Shown here in pieces: positions 24,100 to 34,633 of a stretch of DNA of 64,000 nucleotides. The position numbers and the translations under genes are program-made. The first letter of the stretch is position 1. Each line of letters begins with the position of its first letter. The notes beneath the pieces were generated by a model. That model saw only the letters and a list, made by a program, of their open reading frames with translations. It was not told the DNA's origin and ran no database searches. The stretch covers positions 2,081,893-2,145,892 of the forward strand of contig NW_020313057.1 in the NCBI RefSeq assembly GCF_003265705.1, written 5' to 3'. The DNA is from Callorhinus ursinus. Lineage: Eukaryota > Chordata > Mammalia > Carnivora > Otariidae.

Positions 24100-24447
24100 C
24101 CGTGCCAGCAAGCCAAGACTTAATACTTAACCTACTGCAATTTTAGCTTCTCCCAGAGGTGGAATTTTTAACCAGTCTGGAATTTTCTGATCAACACTAT
24201 ATAGTAAGGTAGTCTGCATGATAGACCTCAGCCCTTTCCCCAAAGGAAGATGACCTGCCTAAAATAATCCTTTCTTTTGTTTATGACTTCCTTGGCCCTG
24301 CCCTCTTTTGCCTAGAAAACCCTTCTTTTCGTACAGCCTCTGGCAGCTCCTTTCTACTTGCTAGATGAGAAACTGTCCCATTCAGGATTCTTAGAATAAA
24401 GCCAATTAGATCTTCAAATTTACCCGCTGAATTTTGTTTTTTTAACA
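24100..24447 (+). mobile_element. LTR of an endogenous retrovirus-like element
   Basis: Typical LTR signals appear in order: a cctagaaaaccc TATA-like region near 24312, the polyadenylation signal aataaagccaattaga near 24395, and the end gaattttgtttttttaaca at 24447. The 5' edge is not certain and I could not find a matching TSD. No viral coding sequence is present. Confidence 0.55.
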
Positions 24448-24549
24448 GATTAAAGACACAGTGTTAATTTTTATATATATTTGTTTAAAAAACATTAATT
24501 CATTGCTATGACACCATCGAGTTATATTAAGAGGCTAACTGCTATTAAA

Positions 24550-24622
24550 ATCACTACATCATACACCTGTAACTAATATCACACTGCATGTTAACTGGAA
24601 TTAAAATTCAAAATTTTAAAAA
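24550..24622 (+). mobile_element. LINE-1 3' terminal fragment
   Basis: atacacctgtaactaatatc and catgttaactggaattaaaa are the last bases of a carnivore L1 3' UTR. Confidence 0.75.
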
Positions 24623-24894
24623 TATCTCTTTCTCACTGCTACCAACTGTCCCCATCCTGCCATCATAAACAAACCAAAGTCAAATATTTCTACAGGTTGA
24701 CAATACTGATGAAATCACTGTACTATTAGAATTTTCTCCCGCTTCTTGCTTGCAAACATCTTTACATTAACAAGAAATGTGCAAGTGCTAGGTAAAAACA
24801 GCATAACAATAGCTGAATCAGAGAAAGAAGCTATTAGGAAAATCACAAAAAGTTTATTGGTATTAAGCATCTATGTAATATGCAGTATAAGTCG

Positions 24895-25115
24895 GGTTGA
24901 GTGTTGGAAGTCTACAAGTCAGACATTTAATCCTGACTCTGCCACCACTAGACGTGTAAACTGCCAAGTCACTAAGCCTCTCTAAGTGTTAATTTCCTCA
25001 CCTACAAAATGGAGATAAAAGCAAGTAGTTCTCCCGACCTCATACTGGGAGGACTACATGCAATATTGCATGTAGAGCCCCTGCATCACCTGGGCACGTG
25101 AATGCTCAAGAAATC
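24895..25115 (+). mobile_element. MIR SINE
   Basis: MIR core landmarks in sense order: taatcctgactctgccacc, cctctctaagtgttaatttc, ctcacctacaaaatggagat, then gctcaagaaatcttggtta. Confidence 0.85.
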
Positions 25116-25588
25116 TTGGTTATTTTTCTATTGGTCCACAGAAATCTGAAATTCTGAATGGAACACCCTTCTGATAGATGACTGTATTCCTTACTAGCCT
25201 ATACTGTGATAAACTGAGTTATAAAATCAAAATTTAAGAAATCTGGAAAGAGATTTTTTAATCTTTCTTAAGACTCTATGTTTTCCTCCTAGGAATTCCC
25301 TTTCAACCAACTAAAGTGGTTGCCAGCACAAAACGGCACTTTCTTGGCGTGCAATGCACCGTTTGTCATGCCCACTCAATCCAAGAGTCAGTCTAATTTA
25401 CAACACGGACTCGTCAAACACCTGAGAATCCACAGGGACATCTAATTCATCATAAAGAAATAGAAACATCACATACTGTTGGTCACTAGCTGCCTAGATG
25501 ATACAGAAATCAAATAAGACTGAAACCAGGAGACATTAAATCTACTATTTAGTAAAACAGTACTATCTACTATTTGTGTTGAAATTAC
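25116..25588. other. unique DNA, no feature recognised
   Basis: No repeat landmark and no frame above 60 codons outside the SINE. Confidence 0.5.
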
Positions 25589-25589
25589 G

Positions 25590-25912
25590 ACAGGAATACA
25601 CCTGGATGGCTCAGTCAGTGAAGTGTCTGCCTTCAGCTCGGGTCATGATCCCAGAGCCATTCCAATTGCCTTTGCCCGGCATCTAGCTCAGGGAGCAAGA
25701 AGAGAGTTGTTCATAACCTTTTATCTCGGGACTTAAGAACCTGGGACTGTTATCTATGCAGTTGGTGTCTGCTGGCTTCCCTCTGAAACTGGAGGATGGG
25801 TTGTTAATATTACAATTTATGGAGTGCTTATCACTTGCAGGGAGCCTGCTTGCGCGCTCGTGTGCTTGCTCGCTCTCTGACAAATAAGCAAAATCTTAAA
25901 AAAAAAAAAAAG
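25590..25912 (+). mobile_element. Can-SINE whose middle is replaced by a copied segment
   Basis: The 5' part (cctggatggctcagtcag to atgatcccagag, ending about 25657) and the 3' part (gggagcctgcttg from about 25838, tail acaaataagcaaaatctt plus A13) are SINE. Between them lies the copy of 23009-23180. About 40 bases of normal SINE middle (the tcctgggatcgagcc part) are missing, so this is a replacement rather than a simple insertion. No good TSD was found. Confidence 0.9.
25662..25833 (+). repeat. 172-bp segment duplicated from 23009-23180 (acceptor copy)
   Basis: Same orientation as the source, 2.65 kb downstream. At its right edge the bases cttgcag join SINE sequence. Confidence 0.93.
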
Positions 25913-26080
25913 AAGTATACACATATTCCATGTGCAAAGAAAAGCGCGAGAAGATGCTGTACTCTCCAGCCAAAAGAATAACCACAGTATGCATCCATTC
26001 TACACCTAAGATGTGGTTATTTGGGTTAGGACATAGGTTTGGCTGCTATAAGAGAGAGGTCTGAAACAACCAAGGCTTTA

Positions 26081-26261
26081 TTTTTTTTTTTAAAGATTTT
26101 TTTTTATTTATTTACTCATGAGAGACAGAGAGAGAGAGAAGCAAAGGGAGAAGCAGGCTCCCAAGGAGCAGGGAGCCCGATGCGGGATTCGATCCCAGGA
26201 CCCTGGGATCATGACCTGAGCCGAAGGCAGACGCTTAACCATCTGAGCCACCCAGGCGCCC
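26081..26261 (-). mobile_element. Can-SINE
   Basis: TSD acaaccaaggcttta at 26066-26080 and 26262-26276; ends gagccacccaggcgccc. Confidence 0.96.
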
Positions 26262-26292
26262 ACAACCAAGGCTTTAAAAAGCTAGTAGGTTA

Positions 26293-26491
26293 GGGGCGCC
26301 TGGGTGGCTCCGTTGGTTTGGCGTCCGACTCTTGGTTTCAGCTCAGATCTTGATCTCAGGGTTGTGAGATCGAGCCCCACATCAGGCTCCGAGGTCAGCA
26401 CAGGAGTCAGCTCTGGATTCTTTCCTCTGCCCTCTCCCCACCCACCCCCAGACACATGTGTACTCTCTTCTCTCTCTCTCAAAATAATAAT
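26293..26491 (+). mobile_element. Can-SINE, diverged subtype
   Basis: Body has gtccgactcttggtttcagc and ccccacatcaggctcc. TSD aagctag(t/c)aggtta on both sides. It lies head-to-head with the copy at 26081, 31 bp away. Confidence 0.95.
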
Positions 26492-26879
26492 AAGCTAGCA
26501 GGTTATTTCTCTCTCACATAGTCAAGGAAGGCAATCCAGGGCCAGAATGGCAGCCACAGAATCATCAAGGGTCCAAGTTATTCTTTCTTGTGCTCTGAAT
26601 CCTCAAAATGATTTCCATCTCTTCGTTCAAGTTGGTGGCTCTATCACGTCTGCATTTTAGTTTATAGAAAAGAGGGCAAGAGAAAGCCATGCCCTTCCCT
26701 TTAAGGGAAAACCCAAGAGGTACAAAGAGGGAAGCTGCACACCTCCCTTCCATTTGTCAACCACCAGCCTGAATTGGTCACGTGGCCACACCTTGCTACA
26801 AGGTCTTGGGTTCAGCCAGTAAGATGAGAAAAATCAGTATTAGGAGATAACTAGCAGTCTCTGCCACAGTGGGGTGCAT

Positions 26880-27583
26880 TTATTTAGTTGAGGTGGCTTA
26901 GAAATAAACCATTCTTTAATAATACCATGAGTCACTGGTTCAAATGCTGCTCCATGTGAAGTCCTGTATAGAAAAGTCCCAGATTTCATAATTTCTATGC
27001 ATTCCATAGTTTACCAAGCAGACATTAAGCCAGAAGTCATCTCTTAGTCTAGGATAGTCTGGTTGCTGTACATCTAGTTTGCCTCCACACTTCCAAAATT
27101 CTCTCTGCAAATACTTTAACCGGAGCTTAATTTCCTCTGTCTTTTAAGTCAGATATCTCCAGGGGCTATTACAGGAAAGTCAGCTTTGGTTGGGACAGCC
27201 CTCTGGAGTCCATCTGCATTTTTCAATAGCAATCACTGGATCTTCAATAAAGATTTTCATCACTGAATCACCCAAACATACAAACCCTTCAGCTTTTAAA
27301 ATCAATATTGAAAATTAAATCAATTTGAGTAATAGGAACAGAATGCTATACCCAACTTAAAAGGAAGTTAGCACTTATTCTATATGTGTGTGTGTGTGTG
27401 TGTATTCTTATTTTGATTTTTTTTGTTTAAACCCTGTTATTTTTTAAAACTTTGACACCAGTACCTCCAAACACTGCTGCAACCACAGTCTTGCTGGTGA
27501 AGCCCTCCTGTGAGGCCTACACTCCTTTTTACCCTTCTCAATGTACCAGCTTTTAGCCCATGCCTTGCCCTGGTTTCTATTTA
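26880..27583. other. unique DNA with a short GT tract
   Basis: (GT)n of about 9 units at 27385-27403. No gene or repeat body was recognised. Confidence 0.5.
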
Positions 27584-27596
27584 ATTCACCGCCCCT

Positions 27597-27805
27597 TGGG
27601 ATGCCTGGGTGGCTCAGTCAGTTAAATGTCCAACTCTTGATTTCAGCTCAGGTCATGATCTCAGGGTCCTGAGTTCAAGCCCCACATCAGGCTCCATGCT
27701 GAGCGTGGAGCCTGCTTGAGATTCTCTCCCTCCTTCTCCCTCTGCCCCTTCCCCCCCCCACCTACTCTCCCGTGTCCCTCCCCTCCTCGCTCAACAACAA
27801 AAAAC
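27597..27805 (+). mobile_element. Can-SINE, older subtype
   Basis: Body caactcttgatttcagctc and tgagattctctccctcc. The TSD attcaccgcccc / atttactgcccc has two C/T changes. Confidence 0.93.
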
Positions 27806-28127
27806 ATTTACTGCCCCATTCACAACTCATTTCAAGAGTCTGAGAATTGTTGGCCCTGAATTTGGAAAGAAGAGAGTGCTGTCTCTGAAAGCTGAGTGTG
27901 GAGCCAGTTGCTACTCTAGCATCTGTGAATGACCCTGCATTTGCCTTCAGTACACGCAGCAGATTTTGAATGGTGTCAAGCTGGGATTCCACACAATTGC
28001 ATCAAGCTGAAATGGCCAAGAGGCTAAAACACTGTTCTCTTCTTCGGAGGGGGAAAAAAAAAAGCTGCAAAAGTTTTAGTAAATCTTTCTCCATGCCAAT
28101 CTCTTTAAGAAGAAAAGAAAAAAGAAA

Positions 28128-28330
28128 GGGGCACCTGGCTGGCTCAGTCAGTTAAGCAGCCAGCTCCATCTCCGCTCAGGTCAGAAGCTGAGGGTTGTGA
28201 GATTAAGCCTGGCATCGAACTCCGTGCTGGTTGTGGAGTCTGCTTAAGATTCTCTCTCTCCCTCTTCTTCTGCACCCCCCACCAACCCTTGCTTGCACAC
28301 TCTCTCTCTCTCTAAAAAAAAAAAAAAAAA
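28128..28330 (+). mobile_element. Can-SINE, older subtype
   Basis: Head ggggcacctggctggctcag, A-rich end (aaaaaaaaaaaaaaaaa). Diverged; no clear TSD. Confidence 0.92.
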
Positions 28331-29079
28331 TGAATTAATTAATTTCAAAAAAAAAGAGATTCAAATCTAAATAGAGGTAAGAGATTAATGGCTTTGTAGG
28401 GGAGCATAGGGATGGGGGGTGATTTGACAGAAGACAGTAGAGCCTGCGGGGGGTAATCTAATACACAAGAACGATTGCCTTTTCTAGCACTTATTTACAT
28501 AAGGTTGATTTCAAATACAGAAACGTTTCCAGGGAGGATTGACCCCAAAGTGACCTCCATTTTCCACACCTTGCATCTACACTTTGATCACCCAGGGAAA
28601 TCCAGATCTCCCAGAGACTTCGAGGAAGGGCTCCTTGCATTCACATTGAAAAAATTATAGCAGTGGTATTAATAACATACCTTAGTACTCACCCCCGTAG
28701 TGCTGGAAGGAGGCAGAAGGGTGGCCCCAGCCCAGATGCTCGCACTCAAGTGGGGTACAGGAAAATGCATAAAATGGTCTTTTAAATCCAATTTAAAGTG
28801 CATTGTATCCTATTCCATAGTCCACAAAGGGAGGTAGGAGATCTGAAAATACCTTTTTTCACCCTTTCCCACAAGCCTCCCTTGCCCCCACCTTTTCTGC
28901 TGGCCCTCTCAGTAGGAGGCCTTCTCGCAGCTCCCGGGGTTCCGACCCCCAGGGTACAGCTCCTCTACCCCTATTAAGAGTGTCTGTACACTGCTGTTGT
29001 CACTGCCTCTGGGACTTTTACTGCTATACTACCGACTACTGTCTTTGTAATTCACTCTCATAGTCCGCTGCAGTCCCGG
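28331..29079. other. unique DNA, no feature recognised
   Basis: A 61-codon frame at 28475 only; no landmark. Confidence 0.5.
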
Positions 29080-29240
29080 TGCTAAGCACTGCACTTACAT
29101 TACCTCCTTTAATCCTCACAGATCCCTGTAAGTAGGTTCTGTTAGTACTCCTATTAGTCATGTGATGATATTGGTGCAGGAGGACTGAATGAACTTGCAC
29201 GAGGTCATGCAGCTGATGAGGGGCAGAGGGGGGCTATGAC
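29080..29240 (-). mobile_element. MIR SINE, antisense
   Basis: gtgctaagcactgcacttac, tttaatcctcacagatccct and catgcagctgatgagg are the reverse-complement MIR core. Confidence 0.85.
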
Positions 29241-29329
29241 AAATCAGAGAGGCTCCACCAACCAACAGCCCATAGGAAAGGAGCTGGTGAGGCTCCGACT
29301 CAGCAGATCAGATGTGTGTAATTGTTCTG

Positions 29330-29770
29330 TCGTGGAGAAACTTTAAGGATAGCCCTTCCCCTTGCTTATAACTCCTCGTCGTCACCTGCTGTGGCCGGAT
29401 GACACTGAACTCTCTCACGTGTTGTTTACAAGCCCTGCGTGATTGGACCCCTGCGGCTCTGTCTAGCCAGACCTCCCAACGCTCCCTGCCTCGTCCTTTC
29501 CTTGTGCTCTAGCTACATTTGCCAAAATCCACTTGCTAGAGGCACTGGCTGAACTGTTGGCTTTGCACTTTTTTTTTTTTAAGTAGGCTCCATGCCCAGC
29601 GTGGAGCCCGACATGGGGCTTGAACTCACCACCCCGAGATCAAGACCTGAGCTGAGACCAAGAGTCGGTCGCCAGCCGACTGAGCCACCCAGGCGCCCCA
29701 GCTTTGCACTTCTATGTGCAGTCCTCCCATCAGATAGATTGCAAACTCCCAGAAAGCAGAGAACATGCCT
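29330..29770 (+). mobile_element. LINE-2 3' region, split by a short SINE
   Basis: aagccctgcgtgattggacc, cagacctcccaacgctccct and ctttgcacttctatgtgcag follow L2 order. The SINE at 29571-29699 interrupts at ctttgcactt. Confidence 0.65.
29571..29699 (-). mobile_element. short Can-SINE (no CT-rich part)
   Basis: Poly-T is followed directly by aagtaggctccatgcc, without the usual GA-rich segment, and ends gagccacccaggcgcccc. TSD ggctttgcactt at 29559-29570, agctttgcactt at 29700-29711. Confidence 0.95.
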
Positions 29771-30731
29771 TCAGTCAAGAAACTCATCAGTGACTAGTCT
29801 AATGGCAGCAGAGGGCACACGGGGATGAGGAACATGTGATGAGGGACTCAGACCCTCTGAGTAATAATCTGATGCCATCGGTGATGGAGAAAGTGGCAGT
29901 TCGAAGGCAGCACCTAAGAGGGGCCCCTCATGCAGGCTTACAAGACCCAGGAGGGCCTCCCTGAAGAAGGAATGAGTGACCAGAGACTTTTCGGTTGTAT
30001 TAGGGTCGGTCAGGCTAAGGACAGCGGGGGCCAGGGGCAGGGGGCAGTGCTCTGGCTGAGGAAGAGCGCAGGGGAGGAGAGAGCCTGGCTGGCAGCAGAA
30101 ACTCAAAGCGGTTCAATGAGGCAGGAATTACCAGGGGAGGCCTGTGGTGCATGGATCAGGGCATCAGGAAGTAGGGGAAGAACATGAAAGCCCTCAAACC
30201 AGAGTCTGCGCTTTATCCAATCAGCAGTGGGCCACCGCTAATATTAAAATGTCTTAGGCAGAGGGGCGACGTGACCGAATGGGCGTTTTTGAACAATCAC
30301 CACGTTCTTTACTTCTTTCGCATTTTCCTACAAGCTACTCAATACAGTTCTCAGCATATGGGATCAAAGACACAGATGCTAAACACACTGAGATTTCCCA
30401 AGGAAAATTAAATTTTGTTCATTTTTTTCCTCAACTCTGGTTAGAAAGGGGCCAGAAAGTCCCTGTGGAAGAAACCCTCTCCTGCAGTCAAGCAAGGCTG
30501 CCTGAAGTCACGGCACCTGTCCTTAGGATACCATATTGTCTGTGGGACAAAAACAATCAGCTCTTTTGTGTTTAGGTTGAGTAAGGAAGGCGGCAGGGGA
30601 AAGTCAGTCTCTGAGGACACAGGCTTCAACAGGGTAGAATAATGACCTTATTGTAGGTGGTCCTTAATCAACCTTTTACATAAGGGTTCCGGAAAAGCGG
30701 GGGGCTCCCTGAGGAGGGAGATATGTAAATA
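29771..30731. other. unique DNA, no feature recognised
   Basis: Frames of 111 (minus, 29771-30106) and 98 (plus, 30279-30575) codons overlap others on the opposite strand. No motif was seen. Confidence 0.5.
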
Positions 30732-30932
30732 ACAGCCAACACTCACATAGAACTTACTCTGTGCCAGGACTCTACCTATAAAAGGACTACATATATACTA
30801 GCTCAGTTAATCCTAACAACCCTGTGACAGAGGGACCTTTATCAACCCCATTCTCTAGATATAGAAAGTAATGCACAGAGAGGTTAAATAACTTGCCCAG
30901 GTCACCCAGCTGATGAGTGCTGGGATTCAAGA
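30732..30932 (-). mobile_element. MIR SINE, antisense, well preserved
   Basis: Nearly the whole core is readable: aacttactctgtgccaggac, gctcagttaatcctaacaac, acagagaggttaaataactt, acccagctgatgagtgctgg. Confidence 0.93.
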
Positions 30933-31194
30933 GCCAACTGCACCTCTTATACCCCCAGCCTGGAGACCCTGCTACCCCTTCACCCCATCTCAGATCCAGC
31001 CTTCCCAGCAGAGCCACACCTCTAACATTCAGCCCCCCACCTCCAGGGGGGCCAAAATAGAGGATCCTTAATTCCCTGGTCTCTCTGTGATTCCAGAAGT
31101 GGGGCTATGGTCCCAGCTCCAGAGACAACCGGCATCCCGAGCTGGAGGAAAAGAAAGGCACTCCCCGGTTTAACTGATAAATTACTCATCTGAC

Positions 31195-31271
31195 TTGTTC
31201 ACCCCCTCATTCCAGGTTCTCTGTTCAAATGTCACTTCCTCCTAGCAGCCTTTCCTGGCTGCTTATCTAAA

Positions 31272-31309
<38 letters not shown>

Positions 31310-31713
31310 ACACACAGATACACACATACACAGAGGCATGACTCTTTACTCTCAGACTCTGGTTTATTTTATTTCACAGCACCTATCACTAGCTCAATTT
31401 ACATGATCTATTTATTTATGTAATTGCTTCCTTGGTTATTGTCTCTCTTACTATAATACTATATATATATAATCTGTATATTATGTATAAATAACATATA
31501 GTCATACATTTTATTATATTTTATATACACACACATTATTATTTATATAAATTATAATAACGTGTGTGCATATATAAAAATATAAATTCCATGATGGCAG
31601 GGACTTGGCCCTTCACTACCGTAGTCCTAGCTCCTAGAACACAGTCTGGCAACAAAAGGGAGCCACTCAAAAGATTTTTTTAAGTAACTAAGTAATTGAA
31701 AGGTGAATAAAAT
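31195..31713 (+). mobile_element. LINE-2 3' end with internal simple repeats
   Basis: gttcaaatgtcacttcctcc, agcctttcctggctgc, cagcacctatcactagctc, ttccatgatggcagggactt and tagctcctagaacacagtct match the L2 3' end in order. A CA tract (31273-31332) and an AT-rich stretch (31450-31580) have expanded inside. Confidence 0.88.
31273..31332. repeat. (CA)n microsatellite
   Basis: About 20 CA units, then interrupted CA with taca/tcaca variants. Confidence 0.96.
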
Positions 31714-33226
31714 TATTATTGACCAACTTTGCAGCCTCACCTCTGCCGGGACTGCTTTCACCATGGAAACACCTCTCACCTCACCCCTTCTCACCTTTTT
31801 TTCTCTTACTTCCACACCCACAAGCTCTACTGGTGGGAAAAAGAAAAAACCCAAGTCTGTGCTGGTTTCCCAGGGCGGCACTTCTTCCTGTTCCGGGGGA
31901 GGGAAGCGTGTCCATTTTGGCAGGACTGGTTTTGTGATATGCTGCATATCTCAGTGGAACGGACTCCCGACACTTGGCCGACTTCCCCCCCGCCTCCGTC
32001 CCAGAAGTGAGCTCTGCGATCCCAGCACCACAAGGTGGGGCAAGGAACTCTATCATCTGGAGTTCTGTCCAGCTCATTGTTGAGAGTTTGTCTAACACTA
32101 AGTCAAGAGATTTGGGGAAGACACAAATAAAATGAGTGCAAACGCCAAGGGAAAGCAATTCTTCAGACATCTGTGAGAATGAAAACAAGCCTCCGTGGGA
32201 TCTGGCCACAGCCGACTCCATGTCCTGTGGTGAACGAAAGACAACTCCCCAGGGCAGGAGAGGGTCTCCTGCCTCACCCTGCTGCCCCCCTCACCCTCTC
32301 CCCCCCCGCCCCAAAACCGCTCTCTGTCCATTGTCTTCTCGGTTCCTTCAGCCCAAGCAGAATTGCAGGAGGCCAAACAAGGCCAGAAAGTCTGGCCAGC
32401 TGGACTTTGTCCACAAAAGGAAATTTAGTGCCAAGTTCTAAAGTAAGGGAGGTATGCTTTTCAAATTGTCATTGTTTTTCTCATTCTGGACTCTCCTACA
32501 ACAAATTTTGCTCCCTTAAAATGGAAAAACAGCAAGGCATTCTGTTCATGTAAATATTGGAACAAATGAGATGCTCCCAAGAAAAAAGAATCCCAATGGA
32601 AGAATTCAACCTGAAGGTGCTTCTTCAAGAACATTCAACATGTGAACATTAGGAAATCATAAGAAATATTCAGTACCAAGTCTGAATAATTACCTATAAC
32701 ACATGCTGGATGTGAATCACAGAACATTTTATGTAAATACAATGTTAATTCAGATAAATTTTTGTTTCTACCTCAAATGTTTTAGGCCAGAATTAACCAA
32801 ATTACTTGCTCTGATTATCACTGCAGATGCTTACTGTGTACTTGAGGAAACTATTTTAACTCTACTACTGATATATCAAAAAAATGTTCTAAAGTCATTT
32901 GAGACATTTGGGCATGTTGCCTCACAATATTCTTCATTCACAAAATTCTTTTCTCTACGTAATAAGCTTTCTGTCACCAACAATATCTACTGAGCACCTC
33001 TCTCTGCAGAGCCACCTGCTCAACGCTTTTATCTCAGGTAACAACTGTTGAGGTCAGTGTGTCATAGAAGACTCAACTTGCTATAAAAATCCCCTTATGC
33101 GTTGTGTTCTCTTGGTTTGTGTCTCAGAATATTTTTATTTTGATTTATTTTGTATCACATGCCCTTGAAACACCAGATTTTCCCCAAAGCTTCAGCATGT
33201 CTCCAGGCTGGAATCCTTTCTCCATT
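31714..33226. other. unique DNA with many overlapping chance frames
   Basis: Frames of 90-146 codons overlap on both strands between 31.6 and 32.6 kb. They contradict one another, show no family motif and lie in C-rich sequence. I do not call a gene. Confidence 0.5.
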
Positions 33227-33240
33227 TCCAAAGCTTTTTT

Positions 33241-33435
33241 TTTTTTAAAGATTTTATTTATTTATTTAACAGAGCAAGACACATCGAGAGAGGGAACACA
33301 AGCAGGGGGAGCGGGAGAGGGAGAAGCAGGCTTCCCGAGGAGCAGGGAGCCCGATGTGGGGCTCAATCACAAGACCCCGGGATCATGACCTGAGCCGAAG
33401 GCAGGTGCTTAACGACTGAGCCACCCAGGCACCCC
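33241..33435 (-). mobile_element. Can-SINE, full length
   Basis: TSD tccaaagctttttt at 33227-33240 and 33436-33449 is exact. Confidence 0.97.
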
Positions 33436-33449
33436 TCCAAAGCTTTTTT

Positions 33450-34131
33450 AAACAACACGATAGGGACTACACTAAGAAATACTAAAATTGTCAACACCCT
33501 TTCAAAATGTGTATCTTCAAAATGGAGTGAATTAAGCAATCATCCTCATTCAAATTCAAAATATATAAATATAAAATATAAAAGTTTCTTCATACTGCAG
33601 TTTTGAAATATCAGCATTTCATGAAAATATTTGTGTCCAGAGATCTTATAAAACCGGGACTTATTTAGATATAGCAGATTTAGATTCACCCTTTCTTCTA
33701 AACTCACAGCAGCCTTAGCAGAGTTTCCATGTCTAGACACAACAGAATCATCGTTTTGTTCAATCTTAAGTTCTTTCTCCCCTGAAATCATTTGTCAGCA
33801 AGACGTGAAAAGGAGTCGGTTGCCAGCTCAGACAAACCATTCTGAGGGTTTCCATCTATCTTTCATTTTGCAACCAAGTGGCACAAATATTGGACATCTG
33901 ATTCACCCACCACACTAATTTCTGGCACGCGCCCTGCACCAGCTGCCCACTGTGACTTTTGGTGAGAGTACTGATGAGCTCTGCATATACCCAGGGTTGA
34001 GAAGGGTACACAGAAACACGAATGACTGTGGCTAGGACCTCTTTAAAACTCTGGTCAGTGAAGTGTTTAAAACTATGATGATCCTAGACCAATTCTTTTG
34101 AAAATAAAATCATTTTGAACTTTGGGCTGAA
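33450..34131. other. unique DNA, no feature recognised
   Basis: An 81-codon minus-strand frame (33546-33791) has no motif. Confidence 0.5.
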
Positions 34132-34142
34132 GGGGGTATATT

Positions 34143-34343
34143 ATTTTTTTATTAAGATTTTATTTATTTATCTGAGAGAGAAAGAGAGCGTGAGAGAGAG
34201 ATCATGAGCAGGCGGGAGGGGTAGAGGGAGAAGCAGACTTCCCGCTGAGCAGGGAGCTGGATGTGGGACTAGATTCCAGGACCCTGGGATCATGATCTGA
34301 GTCGAAGGCAGATGCTTAACCGACTGAGCCACCCAGGCGTCCC
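34143..34343 (-). mobile_element. Can-SINE, full length
   Basis: Ends gagccacccaggcgtccc. A short TSD (gggggtat) flanks it. Confidence 0.94.
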
Positions 34344-34612
34344 TGGGGGGTATTTTAAATGAGGAAAAAGAAAAACTAAGGAAGCTGAACTAGACACAAT
34401 AAAACAAGAGGGTGAAAAATAAGGGTTTTTTTTAATCCTTTTGTACTATCTGAGTTTCTTTTTATCACACGTGTGTTTTCCCAGGTAAAAAAGAACTAGA
34501 ACTTTTAAGTCAACAATTTATCTTAATTGTTTTTGTTCAAGGGTTAGCAAAACAGAGCACACGTGTCCAAGTGGTCCATGAGAGGATGCTATTGGTGCAA
34601 CCAAAGGCCAGC

Positions 34613-34633
34613 ACTGAGCCACCCAGGCGCCCC
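34613..34633 (-). mobile_element. orphan Can-SINE head, 21 bp
   Basis: Only actgagccacccaggcgccc plus one c is present; the rest of the SINE is absent on both sides. Confidence 0.8.

Larger units (their letters stand above)
26030..26875 (+). mobile_element. ancient interspersed repeat split by two SINEs
   Basis: Segments ggctgctataagagagaggt, then aggttatttctctctcacat, tggcagccacagaatcatca and agcagtctctgccaca keep the order of a common old mammalian repeat. Its family was not assigned. SINEs at 26081-26261 and 26293-26491 split it. Confidence 0.6.

Noticed and set aside
31627..32553. Cluster of 90-146-codon frames on both strands
   Set aside because: Frames overlap and contradict each other, sit in C-rich sequence, and show no family motif or splice structure.
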